A program made the translations under genes and the position numbers. The notes below the pieces were generated by a model that did no database searches, was not told the DNA's origin, and saw only the letters and a program-made list of their open reading frames with translations. From JBGPEQ01 sp035518775 (GTDB lineage Bacteria > Pseudomonadota > Alphaproteobacteria > Dongiales > Dongiaceae): a stretch of DNA of 17,538 nucleotides. The number at the start of each line of letters is the position of its first letter. Position 1 is the first letter of the stretch. The stretch covers positions 1-17,538 of the forward strand of contig DATIXH010000197.1 of assembly GCA_035518775.1 (NCBI GenBank), given 5' to 3'. Below, one piece after another: positions 1 to 5,963 of this stretch.

Positions 1-1033
1 CGTCCTTGTTGCCGTGGGCGGTGATCTTCACGTTGCCCGTCTGCAGGCGATGGAGCATGTCGGCGGCGGCCGGCTTGGCGTCGCCGCAGACGCCGACGGT
101 GATCGGCTTCACCAGCCCGAGCATGCGGTGATCGCTGTCGACCTGGATGATCCTGGCGTTCTTCGGCCAGTACTCGATGCCGTGCTGGGGCAGGGTGCCG
201 AACGGCCCGAGGCGGGTGCCGAGCGCCAGCACCACGTCGGCCTGGGCGATCAGCTTCATCGCCGCCTTCGAGCCCTGGTAGCCGAGCGGGCCGCACATCA
301 GCGGATGCGAAGCCGGGAAGGCGTCGTTGTGCAGATAGCTGGTGACGACGGGCGCGGAGAGATACTCGGCCAGCGCCTTGGCCTCGGCCTGCCCGTCGCT
401 CATGATCACGCCGCCGCCCGCGACGATGACCGGGAACTTGGCCTCGGCCAGCAGCTTGGCCGCTTCCTCCAGGCTCTTCGCTCCGCCGGCGGCGCGCTCG
501 ACCTTGATCGGCTTGGGCAGGGTCACGTCGACGTCGCCGTAGAAGTAGTCGCGGGGGATATTGAGCTGGGTCGGACCGCGCTCGCTGAGCGCCAGGTCGA
601 AGCAGCGCGAGGTGAACTCGGCCAGCCGGTCGGGCCGGTTCACATGGGCCTGGAACTTCGTGATCTTCGAGAAGATCGGCATCTGATCCGTCTCCTGGAA
701 GCCGCCCATGCCCTGCGTGGCGCTGCCGGTCTCCGGCGTGATCACCACGACAGGCGAATGCGCCCAGTAGGCGGCGGCAACGGCGGTAACGAAGTTGGTG
801 ATGCCCGGCCCGTTCTGGGCGATGCAGACGCCCTGGCGGTTGCTGACGCGGCTGTAGCCGTCGGCCATGTGTCCGGCGCCCTGCTCGTGGGCCACGGAGA
901 TGAAGCGGATGCCGGCGGGCGGGAACAGGTCGAGCGCATCCATATAGGCCGAGCCCACGATGCCGAAGACATGCTTCACGCCATGGGCGACCAGGGTTTC
1001 GACGAAGGCTTCGGACGGCGTCATGCGGGGCAT
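1..1033 (-). CDS. xsc: Sulfoacetaldehyde acetyltransferase, N-terminal part (C-terminus outside window)
   Basis: Xsc is a thiamine-diphosphate enzyme that converts sulfoacetaldehyde and phosphate to acetyl phosphate and sulfite, the desulfonation step of taurine and other C2-sulfonate breakdown in the cytoplasm. The 344 visible residues read like the Xsc N-terminus: MTPSEAFVETLVAHGVK, then FGIVGSAYMDALDLFP, then the TPP-activating glutamate in AHEQGAGHMADG (about E50), then IAQNGPGITNF and QLNIPRDYFYGD. Full Xsc is near 590-600 aa, so the TPP-binding C-terminal domain lies beyond base 1. The start at 1033 is supported by AGAGGAG seven bases upstream; an in-frame ATG three codons later (1024) is a weaker alternative. 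No taurine transport or transaminase gene is visible next to it. Acetolactate synthase-type relatives are the main alternative, but the match to Xsc wording is close. Confidence 0.9.
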   Translation of the reverse strand, partial: MPRMTPSEAFVETLVAHGVKHVFGIVGSAYMDALDLFPPAGIRFISVAHEQGAGHMADGYSRVSNRQGVCIAQNGPGITNFVTAVAAAYWAHSPVVVITPETGSATQGMGGFQETDQMPIFSKITKFQAHVNRPDRLAEFTSRCFDLALSERGPTQLNIPRDYFYGDVDVTLPKPIKVERAAGGAKSLEEAAKLLAEAKFPVIVAGGGVIMSDGQAEAKALAEYLSAPVVTSYLHNDAFPASHPLMCGPLGYQGSKAAMKLIAQADVVLALGTRLGPFGTLPQHGIEYWPKNARIIQVDSDHRMLGLVKPITVGVCGDAKPAAADMLHRLQTGNVKITAHGNKD

Positions 1034-1159
1034 GGGGGGACTCCTCTGTTCGGGCGAGGCAGCTTGCTAATCCTGCACGCTCGGGGCGGGTAGGACCAGC
1101 AGCCGGCATCGGGATAAGCCAGAAGCGCCGGCCCGTCCAGCGCGGATGCCAAAAACGAG

Positions 1160-1301
1160 CGATGGACCCCATGTCCAGCGGGGCGGCGGCGCCGCTGGAA
1201 GGAAAGCCCCACCGCCGAGACGCGGAGGCGCAGAGGAGCGCGACCGCGCTGCTGTCCTACTGGTTCCGAGAAACCGATCGATGAACCCCATGCCCAGCGG
1301 G
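1160..1301. repeat. Diverged direct-repeat pair flanking a GA/CG-rich motif
   Basis: A 23-base unit at 1160-1182 recurs at 1279-1301 in the same orientation with 21 of 23 positions identical; the core is CCCCATG followed by TCCAGCGGG in the first copy and CCCAGCGGG in the second. Between them, at 1210-1240, lies a quasi-periodic purine-rich motif (core GACGCGGAGGCGCAGAG). It resembles the short repeats built on GCAGAGGCGCAGAG that I recall from intergenic regions of many environmental bacteria. Identity with such a family is from memory and unchecked. No transposase is present. Confidence 0.5.
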
Positions 1302-1706
1302 AAACCGCCGGATCGCAAGGGGCGCCCCGCTTGGACGCCCTGCTTCCGCACGCCGGTTCGCAGGGTAGTGCGGCCATATAAGCCCTACACCGAGGGAGGG
1401 TCGAACACGGAAAACTCGCAATTTAGAGCTATCGTATTTTGCGTAATCGGCACGTTCATAGGCACGACAACAGGTTGCCGCGTCATCGACCCGACTGAGG
1501 CGAGGCATCAGCAGTTCCTATACACGATGTCAAATATCGAGCCGGCGGATGACCGCATCCACCAACAGGAACATCATAGGAACTTACGCGATCGCAGTCA
1601 AGGAGTTCGAGTTGACAGGGCCTCGACTCCACAGAGATCGGATTGCAGCAGGTCTGCCCCGATCTCGGGCCGGCGAGAGGGGAGATGGGCATCCGCGGTA
1701 TCGAGA

Positions 1707-1766
1707 TTCGCTTGGCTCGTTGTTGGACGCGGGCACGTAGCTCCGGCGCGAGCTTCTTGGCCGGCA
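1707..1766 (-). pseudogene. Relic of a D-Ala-D-Ala-ligase-like ATP-grasp gene
   Basis: On the minus strand this stretch reads VPAKKLAPELRARVQQRAKRI, nearly the same as GPAKKLTPELRTRIQQLAKRI in the intact ATP-grasp ligase of this window (bases 6411-6470). The two 60-base stretches agree at 45 of 60 positions without gaps, and most differences fall at codon third positions, as expected for homologous coding DNA. Nothing recognisable of the ATP-grasp core follows: the next codons do not give the GYARIDFR or LEANPNP segments, and upstream similarity also stops. This is best explained as a fragment of a lost paralogue. A short, unrelated reading frame with a chance match is the alternative. Confidence 0.5.
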
Positions 1767-1884
1767 CGTTCAGGAAAATGTCTGCCGGAATCCAAAGCCG
1801 CCACGACGCGTGTGTTACGGCAGATACAGCCGACCTGCCGTGGACATGCGCCGTCGGCAGCTGTGACCCGCACCGGACATGACC

Positions 1885-2865
1885 TCACCGCGGATTTGCA
1901 GCCTCCAGCGGCCATTCGAACTCCGCCGTCACGCCAGCGTCCGTCACCTCGTAGTGAACCCGTGTCCCGGCGTCCCGGTTGAACGCGTTCTGGATGAGCA
2001 GGGTGCCAAAGCCGGCGTTCTCGCGTGCCGGCCGCGTCGCGTCGGTGTGGACTTCCTTCCAAACCAAGCTGCCGAGGTTCCCGGTGGCTTGCCACGTCAG
2101 GCTCACCGAGCCTGGGCGGGCCAGAAGCGCTCCATACTTCATGGCGTTCGTGGCAAGCTCGTAGAGCGCAAGGCTGACCCCGCTCACGTAGCGCGCCGGC
2201 AGCACGATGTCTGGCCCGGCGCGGACGACGAGGGCGGGGTTCGGGCGGAACGGCGCCAACGCTGACTCTATGATCTCGCGGATGCGCGCGTCCTCCCATT
2301 CCGTCTTGACCAGGACGTCCTGTGCTGAGGCCAAGGCGGCCAATCGGCTCGCGAACTTTGCGTTGTACTCGGAGAAGCTGCTCGTTTGCCGTGAGACCTT
2401 CGTGGAGATCGCCTGGACGACGGAGATCAGATTCTTGATGCGATGCACGGTCTCGCGCGTGATGCGTCTCCTTTCGACCTCGTGGGCCGCGTGTTCGTCG
2501 AGCAGCTCGCGCGTGACCCCGACGATGGCGGACACCAAGGCACCGGAGATGGCGAAGGTGATGAGGGAGGAGAGGGAGACCGGGCCGGCGATGTCAAAGC
2601 TGCCATACGGGGGGAACCAGAAATACCAGCTGAGAACCAGCGCCGCAGCGACGCCGATGAGGCTAGCCCACATTCCGCTGATCAGGCTGATGAGCACCAG
2701 CGCCGGATAGAAGGTGATGAATGGGGGCATGTTGTCGCCGGCGGCCGCGTCCAGCGCCATCTTGAGGAGCGCCGCCGACCCGAAGACGGCAACGCCAGCG
2801 GCTATGGCGGCCGGGCTTCCGGGGCGCGGCAGCACCCGTTGAAGCCGATCGAAATAGCGGACCAT
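1885..2865 (-). CDS. Membrane-bound HWE/HisKA_2-type sensor histidine kinase
   Basis: This is a 326-aa sensor kinase that should autophosphorylate on histidine and pass phosphate to a response regulator. Residues about 18-120 hold three or four hydrophobic segments in the style of the DUF4118 (KdpD-like) sensor region, with PPFITFYPALVL early in it. The phosphoacceptor is H141 in ETVHRIKNLISVVQAI. The N box is ELATNAMKYG (N240), a W-x-E signature follows (VWKE, W269/E271), and the G box is GFGTLLIQNAF. Those features fit the HWE/HisKA_2 family common in alphaproteobacteria. The start is preceded directly by GGGGGAAGAGG. The response regulator gene lies 83 bp upstream on the same strand, so the two probably form one transcript and a signalling pair. 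The signal sensed cannot be read from the sequence. Confidence 0.88.
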   Translation of the reverse strand: MVRYFDRLQRVLPRPGSPAAIAAGVAVFGSAALLKMALDAAAGDNMPPFITFYPALVLISLISGMWASLIGVAAALVLSWYFWFPPYGSFDIAGPVSLSSLITFAISGALVSAIVGVTRELLDEHAAHEVERRRITRETVHRIKNLISVVQAISTKVSRQTSSFSEYNAKFASRLAALASAQDVLVKTEWEDARIREIIESALAPFRPNPALVVRAGPDIVLPARYVSGVSLALYELATNAMKYGALLARPGSVSLTWQATGNLGSLVWKEVHTDATRPARENAGFGTLLIQNAFNRDAGTRVHYEVTDAGVTAEFEWPLEAANPR

Positions 2866-2948
2866 CCTCTTCCCCCATCCGGAGGAAAATTATCGCACAT
2901 CGGACGGGAGGGGAGTCCAGTCGCTACCGGTCGCAGGCGGGGCCGGGT

Positions 2949-3332
2949 TTACCTGTCCGGAACCGCGCCGCCGAAACTCCGGCACGTCCGCACGACATCG
3001 ATCGCTCTAACGGGCTTGCTGAAGAAAACGCTCCCGGACACCTTGCGATCATGGTCGGGCGGCTTCCCCGACGTGTAGACGACGGGGATCCGCGCGTGCG
3101 CAGCCCGGAATTTCTCGGCCAGATCCCAACCCGTGACACGTCCGCCGAGCTGAATATCGGTGATAAGGACGTCTATCCGCTGTCCATTCTGCAGGTGCGC
3201 AAGCGCCTCTTCTCCACTGCTCGCTTCGCAGACCTCATAGCCGGCAGCTATCAACTGCTCGGCGAGGTCCATACGCGGCAGAGGTTCGTCCTCCACGACG
3301 AGGATGGTGATTATCGAACCATCTGAGGCCAT
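2949..3332 (-). CDS. Single-domain response regulator (CheY-like receiver)
   Basis: This 127-aa protein consists only of a receiver domain. Visible key residues are the acidic pocket E14/D15, the phosphoacceptor D59 in VLITDIQLGG, the switch threonine T87 in VVYTSGKP, and K106 in FFSKPV. It has no DNA-binding or enzymatic output domain, so it must act through a partner protein or as a phosphate shuttle. The gene sits just upstream of the HWE kinase on the same strand, a frequent arrangement for these kinases. The start at 3332 has GGGAG about 11 bases upstream, somewhat far. Divergent transcription from the Crp/Fnr gene leaves a shared 375-bp control region. Confidence 0.9.
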   Translation of the reverse strand: MASDGSIITILVVEDEPLPRMDLAEQLIAAGYEVCEASSGEEALAHLQNGQRIDVLITDIQLGGRVTGWDLAEKFRAAHARIPVVYTSGKPPDHDRKVSGSVFFSKPVRAIDVVRTCRSFGGAVPDR

Positions 3333-3443
3333 TAGCGCAGTGCTCCCACAAAAGACGGCCGGGATGGAGCACGAAAGTTGCCGGCTATGCCCGCGCGTAC
3401 CGTCTCATCCAACCCCGTCGTCAGCGCCTTTGTTCCGCCCCAA

Positions 3444-3459
3444 TGTCCGAAATCGTACA
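3444..3459 (+). promoter_or_regulatory. Imperfect palindrome TGTCCGA-AA-TCGTACA, third member of the site family
   Basis: It matches the perfect palindrome at 4422-4437 at 13 of 16 positions and keeps its two-fold symmetry with a single mismatch. TCGCAATT follows as at the two perfect sites, but 11 bp farther from the centre (23.5 instead of 12.5), about one helical turn. It lies about 250 bp upstream of the Crp/Fnr start, in the same orientation. A binding site for that regulator is inferred, not shown. Confidence 0.4.
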
Positions 3460-3596
3460 TTTGTTGAGGAAATCTCGCAATTATCGCCGCACGAGGGCGA
3501 ATCGACAAGACTTCGCCGATGAAATGTGACCAAGCTACGAGTTCAGTAGGAAGCCTCGGAAAAATGGACCGAGCGCCTCGCGCCTAGAGCGAAGCG

Positions 3597-3612
3597 GCGG
3601 CATCAATGCCGC
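3597..3612. promoter_or_regulatory. Perfect 7-2-7 dyad upstream of the Crp/Fnr gene
   Basis: GCGGCAT-CA-ATGCCGC is a perfect inverted repeat about 95 bp before the Crp/Fnr start. The two-base spacer is too short for a good RNA hairpin, so a protein-binding dyad is more likely. The arm sequence differs from the GGTACGA palindromes, so a different binding protein would be expected. GC-rich DNA gives short dyads by chance, hence the low confidence. Confidence 0.3.
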
Positions 3613-3707
3613 GGAGCGAACAGCTCAGCCTCAACACTCCCAACTGTGGTGACGATGGCACCGCCCCGCAGTGCCAGCAGTCAATCACGTCATGATGGGA
3701 GCAGGCC

Positions 3708-4403
3708 ATGGCCGCCGAGAAGAGTCCCAATCGTCTGCTGTCGCGGATGGCGGAGGAGCATCTTGCATTGCTCGCGCCGCACTTGGCGACCGTCGAACTG
3801 CCCGTCCGGAAGCCGTTGGAAAGTCGCAACAAGCAGATCGGCGCCGCCTACTTCATAGAACACGGCATCGCCTCGGTGGTCGCAAATGGGACCGGACGGA
3901 GCGTTGAAGTCGGCCTCATTGGCCGCGAAGGGATGACCGGCATGGCGATCCTCATGAACACGGACCGGTCTCCGCACGATACGTTCATGCAGGTTGGAGG
4001 CGGCGGACAGTGCATATCGTCTTCGAAACTGCGCCGGCAGTTGGAGGAAAGCCCCGCCTTGCATCGCTATCTCCTGCGCTACGGTTACGCGTACGTGGTC
4101 CAGACGGCGCAAACGGCTCTTGCAAACGGACGCAGCAAGATCGAGGAGCGTCTGGCGCGCTGGCTGCTGATGGCGCAGGACCGCTTGGATGGCGACCAGG
4201 TGCCGCTGACGCACGAGTTCCTTTCGACGATGCTGGGCGTGCGACGTCCCGGCGTCACAGTGGCGCTCGACCTCCTCGAAAAGGAGGGCGTCATCACGAC
4301 GCGGCGTCGCATAGTGACTATCGTCGATCGCACGGGTCTGCGGAAGATCTCCAACGGAGCCTACGGGGTGGCGGAAGCCGAGTTCGACCGTCTGTTCGGC
4401 TGA
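3708..4403 (+). CDS. Crp/Fnr-family transcriptional regulator
   Basis: This 231-aa protein has an N-terminal cyclic-nucleotide-binding-type beta barrel (about residues 20-125), a long dimerisation helix (about 127-160, LANGRSKIEERLARWLLMA) and a C-terminal winged helix-turn-helix with the recognition helix in FLSTMLGVRRPGVTVALDLLEKEGVI (about 171-196, given as a run of known spacing). The residues of the cAMP pocket of true CRP are not kept (GREGMTG takes the place of the usual GELG segment), and there is no FNR-type cysteine cluster, so the effector is unknown. GGGAG sits seven bases before the ATG. The conserved block of the first small-gene cassette begins at its stop codon. It is the natural candidate to bind the palindromes at 4422 and 5414. 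Confidence 0.9.
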   Translation: MAAEKSPNRLLSRMAEEHLALLAPHLATVELPVRKPLESRNKQIGAAYFIEHGIASVVANGTGRSVEVGLIGREGMTGMAILMNTDRSPHDTFMQVGGGGQCISSSKLRRQLEESPALHRYLLRYGYAYVVQTAQTALANGRSKIEERLARWLLMAQDRLDGDQVPLTHEFLSTMLGVRRPGVTVALDLLEKEGVITTRRRIVTIVDRTGLRKISNGAYGVAEAEFDRLFG

Positions 4404-4421
4404 GCCATATTGCGTCACGTC

Positions 4422-4437
4422 GGTACGAAATCGTACC
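4422..4437. promoter_or_regulatory. Perfect palindrome GGTACGA-AA-TCGTACC (cassette 1 operator)
   Basis: Two 7-base arms around two bases, centred about 55 bp before the expected transcription start of cassette 1. The same site with one spacer change stands at 5414-5429. Such symmetry just upstream of a -35 box fits an activator of Crp/Fnr type, although the arms are not the FNR/FixK consensus TTGA-N6-TCAA. The regulator is inferred from the gene that ends immediately before it. Confidence 0.6.
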
Positions 4438-4447
4438 CGTTTCGCAA

Positions 4448-4477
4448 TTGAAGGGCCCCTGGCAGCGCCGCTAATAT
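4448..4477 (+). promoter_or_regulatory. Sigma70-like promoter of cassette 1
   Basis: TTGAAG (4448-4453) and TAATAT (4472-4477) are separated by 18 bases, and the start codon at 4517 lies 39 bases downstream of the -10 box. The equivalent boxes are kept in cassette 2 with the same spacing. Confidence 0.5.
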
Positions 4478-4516
4478 CGTGATCGTGCGGGATTGCGAAC
4501 TGGGAGTCTGACAGAC

Positions 4517-4779
4517 ATGTCGGAACTCAGGACATCAGCGAGCGCAACTCCACCCATGTATCTCGACGATCGTTCGCGCGATGGCACATCGTCGTTTGCA
4601 CGGGAGGCGGCACCGAGCACAGCTTTCTTCGTCGCCATCTCGGGCTGTCCGCGGTATGTCCGATCTGCGGCCAGGTTGCTCTCTCCGTGGGTCTGGTCCC
4701 GGAGTTCCACAGGCGCTCGCTGACGGAGCTGACACGGGTCGTCGGTCGGCACGATCACCATGAGAACAAGCGACCATGA
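4517..4779 (+). pseudogene. Small CxxC protein gene, copy 1, frameshifted
   Basis: As written, the frame from ATG 4517 ends at 4723 (68 aa). Compared with its copy at 5507, one base is missing near 4584 (GATGG-CAC against GACGGGCAT). Restoring it gives HIVVCTGGGTEHSFLRR, then VCPICGQVALSVGL, and runs to a stop at 4777-4779. The restored protein matches copy 2 closely (MSELR, PPMYLDDRS, GGGTEHSFLRR, CPxCGQ), with mostly silent differences, so selection on this frame was recent. GGGAG precedes the start. The restored end overlaps the next small gene by 20 bp. Either the gene is freshly broken or one base was lost in sequencing. Function is unknown; C-x-x-C plus one earlier Cys could bind metal. 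Confidence 0.6.
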
Positions 4780-4981
4780 CCCCGCGCGGCAGGCGCTGCG
4801 CGAACGCTTAGCGTGGCTGATGATTCATCGTTACGGTGACGACGCCGCTATTCGGGCCACGATGCAAGGGGTGGCATCGCTGGCACAAGGCGATCGCGAA
4901 GGGCTGATGATATGGTTGAGGACCAGTCGGGAGATAGGCCGCCTACAGTCTGAACCGTGTCAGGTCGAAACGATACATTAG
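4760..4981 (+). CDS. Small hypothetical protein (73 aa)
   Basis: The frame starts MRTSDHDPARQALRERLAW and continues with GDDAAIRATMQGVASLAQGD and WLRTSREIGRL. It looks like a short all-helical protein in the style of the many 60-90-aa rhizobial hypothetical proteins, with amphipathic stretches and no membrane segment. I do not recognise a named family. The start overlaps the restored end of the frameshifted gene at 4517-4779 by 20 bp, which suggests translational coupling in cassette 1. No clear independent ribosome-binding site is seen. Confidence 0.55.
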   Translation: MRTSDHDPARQALRERLAWLMIHRYGDDAAIRATMQGVASLAQGDREGLMIWLRTSREIGRLQSEPCQVETIH

Positions 4982-5049
4982 GACAGATCTTCAGGAAGGT
5001 AGGGCAATAGGTCGAATGGCAAAACGGACAATGGTGGAGGGTACTGTCC

Positions 5050-5265
5050 ATGCCACAACGATTCGCAATCGGCTTCGATCCTGAAACCGTCAATGCAATG
5101 ATGGCCGCTTTCGACAAGGCCTGTGATGCACTCCGGCTGGCCAAGACACATGATGGTGCTACGGAGTTCCTTGCCAAGGCAGTCGTCGAGCAGGCGAAAA
5201 CAGGGGAGCGCGATCCAGACAAATTGTGCGCGATGACGCTACGGGCGCTCAACGGCGGCGGGTGA
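5050..5265 (+). CDS. Small hypothetical protein (71 aa), rhizobial type
   Basis: The protein has the layout ETVNAMMAAFDKACDALRL, then TEFLAKAVVEQAKTGERDPD, then LCAMTLRALN. This resembles a group of short proteins widespread in Bradyrhizobium and relatives whose C-terminal part reads like I-x-x-A-x-x-GE-x-DP-x-x-L. No function is known to me. GGAGGG stands eight bases before the ATG, a good ribosome-binding site. It lies between the two cassettes, 69 bp after the previous stop, and may be cotranscribed from the cassette 1 promoter. Confidence 0.7.
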   Translation: MPQRFAIGFDPETVNAMMAAFDKACDALRLAKTHDGATEFLAKAVVEQAKTGERDPDKLCAMTLRALNGGG

Positions 5266-5413
5266 CCTCAAACTCAGAGAGTGCCTACGGATGCCTCTCG
5301 CAATATGCGCACGCCGCTTCCCAAATGCCGGATCGATTGTGGGGAGCCTGAAAGCCAGCGGCTGAAGGCGTCGCTGCCGCCCGGTTCCCCAGGGAGCCAT
5401 ATCGCGTAACTTC

Positions 5414-5429
5414 GGTACGAAGTCGTACC
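5414..5429. promoter_or_regulatory. Perfect palindrome GGTACGA-AG-TCGTACC (cassette 2 operator)
   Basis: The arms are identical to those of the site at 4422-4437; only one spacer base differs. The distance to TCGCAATT (5434-5441) and to the -10 box is the same as in cassette 1. Conservation of both arms inside a diverged duplication points to selection for binding. Confidence 0.6.
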
Positions 5430-5439
5430 GGGTTCGCAA

Positions 5440-5469
5440 TTGGCAGGCTCCCGGCAGCGCCGCTAAGAT
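5440..5469 (+). promoter_or_regulatory. Sigma70-like promoter of cassette 2
   Basis: TTGGCA (5440-5445) and TAAGAT (5464-5469) with an 18-base spacer, matching the position of the cassette 1 promoter. The ATG at 5507 lies 37 bases after the -10 box. Confidence 0.5.
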
Positions 5470-5506
5470 CGTCATCGTGCGGGGTTACAAACTGGGAGGC
5501 TGACAC

Positions 5507-5866
5507 ATGTCGGAACTCAGGAAGCTGGCGCCCGTAAGTCCCCCAATGTATCTCGATGATCGCTCGCCCGACGGGCATATCGTCGTCTGCAAGGGCGGCG
5601 GCACCGAGCACAGCTTCCTTCGGCGTCGCCTCGGACTTTCCGTAGAATGTCCCGTCTGCGGCCAGCTCGCACTGTCCGTGGATTTGGTCGCGGACTTCTA
5701 CCGGCGGTCGGTGGCAGACCCCGTTTGGACAGATGAAGCGTTGTCGTCTTTCGCGCGGCGGCGACGCTGTGGCGAAAGGAGAGAGGACCATGCAGGCGAA
5801 ATGTCCCAAGTGCGGCGGCACCGCATTTCGGATGTTACCGGAGTCGCAGACCGCGACAGAAGTTGA
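5507..5866 (+). CDS. Small CxxC protein, cassette copy 2 (119 aa)
   Basis: The first 70 residues match the restored copy 1: MSELR, PPMYLDDRSPDGHIVVC, GGGTEHSFLRRRLGLS, ECPVCGQLALSVDLV. The pair CPVC and an upstream Cys suggest a metal site, but a second CxxC is missing, so this is not a full zinc ribbon. From about residue 73 the similarity to copy 1 stops and the sequence turns arginine-rich (FARRRRCGERR), running 77 bp into the next gene in another frame. The genuine end may have been earlier and the tail may be the result of an indel. GGGAGG stands nine bases before the ATG. Function unknown. Confidence 0.65.
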   Translation: MSELRKLAPVSPPMYLDDRSPDGHIVVCKGGGTEHSFLRRRLGLSVECPVCGQLALSVDLVADFYRRSVADPVWTDEALSSFARRRRCGERREDHAGEMSQVRRHRISDVTGVADRDRS

Positions 5867-5963
5867 GTGCCTCAATTGCGGCCACGTCACGCCTTTCATA
5901 TCGACGGTGGCGCCGCAAAGCGTGAGGCCGCCGCCCGGGAATAACCGACTGGACGGCGAGTGA
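5790..5963 (+). CDS. Small zinc-ribbon protein (57 aa)
   Basis: MQAKCPKCGGTAFRM followed by VECLNCGHVTPF gives two CxxC knuckles spaced like a zinc ribbon; the C-terminal 20 residues are proline-rich and probably disordered. GGAGAGAGG just before ATG 5790 decides this start over an in-frame ATG at 5733. It overlaps the end of the CxxC gene before it, so the two should be on one transcript from the cassette 2 promoter. The role is unknown; ribbons of this size may bind nucleic acid or a protein partner. Confidence 0.7.
   Translation: MQAKCPKCGGTAFRMLPESQTATEVECLNCGHVTPFISTVAPQSVRPPPGNNRLDGE

Larger units (their letters stand above)
1034..1884. other. Gene-poor intergenic stretch (about 850 bp)
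   Basis: No open frame here looks like a protein on either strand; the open frames are arginine/serine-rich shadows typical of GC-rich DNA. The stretch contains a two-copy diverged repeat (1160-1301), a somewhat less GC-rich segment around 1410-1560, and a ligase-like relic near 1707-1766. The pattern suggests decayed or rearranged DNA between xsc and the two-component genes. Confidence 0.6.
3333..3707. promoter_or_regulatory. Divergent control region between response regulator and Crp/Fnr gene
   Basis: This 375-bp stretch has no convincing gene. It separates the minus-strand two-component operon from the plus-strand Crp/Fnr gene. It holds an imperfect copy of the palindrome found before the small-gene cassettes (3444-3459), followed by TCGCAATT (3475-3482), and a separate perfect 7-2-7 dyad, GCGGCAT-CA-ATGCCGC, at 3597-3612. 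On the minus strand, GGAAC and GGTT separated by 17 bases (3411-3436) resemble an ECF-type promoter, close to but not matching the EcfG consensus GGAAC-N16/17-CGTT. Confidence 0.55.
4402..4722 (+). repeat. Cassette copy 1 (promoter plus small CxxC gene), duplicated at 5394
   Basis: This block of about 320 bp recurs at 5394-5713 in the same orientation. The first 49 bases agree at 43 positions, and matching continues through the palindrome, promoter, start codon and most of the coding region. The spacing is almost constant (offset 992 up to the -10 box, 990 at the ATG), with a 2-bp indel before the ATG and a 1-bp indel inside the gene. It is a diverged duplication, not a mobile element as far as can be seen. 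Confidence 0.8.
5394..5713 (+). repeat. Cassette copy 2 (promoter plus small CxxC gene)
   Basis: Second copy of the block at 4402-4722. It begins with the same GAGCCATAT and ends inside the coding region near 5713, after which the two copies no longer align. In this copy the reading frame of the CxxC gene is open throughout. Confidence 0.8.

Noticed and set aside
14..1093. 359-aa open frame on the plus strand
   Set aside because: It is antisense to xsc and its composition (Ala/Gly/Arg/His/Asp-rich) is that of a mirror frame; the minus frame has clear family motifs and a ribosome-binding site.
1414..1421. A further TCGCAATT, as seen next to the palindromes
   Set aside because: No palindrome lies upstream of it; an eight-base match is expected by chance at this window size.
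1598..2299. 233-aa minus-strand frame across the kinase C-terminus
   Set aside because: It overlaps the kinase in another frame and shows no motif; only its low end runs into the relic region.
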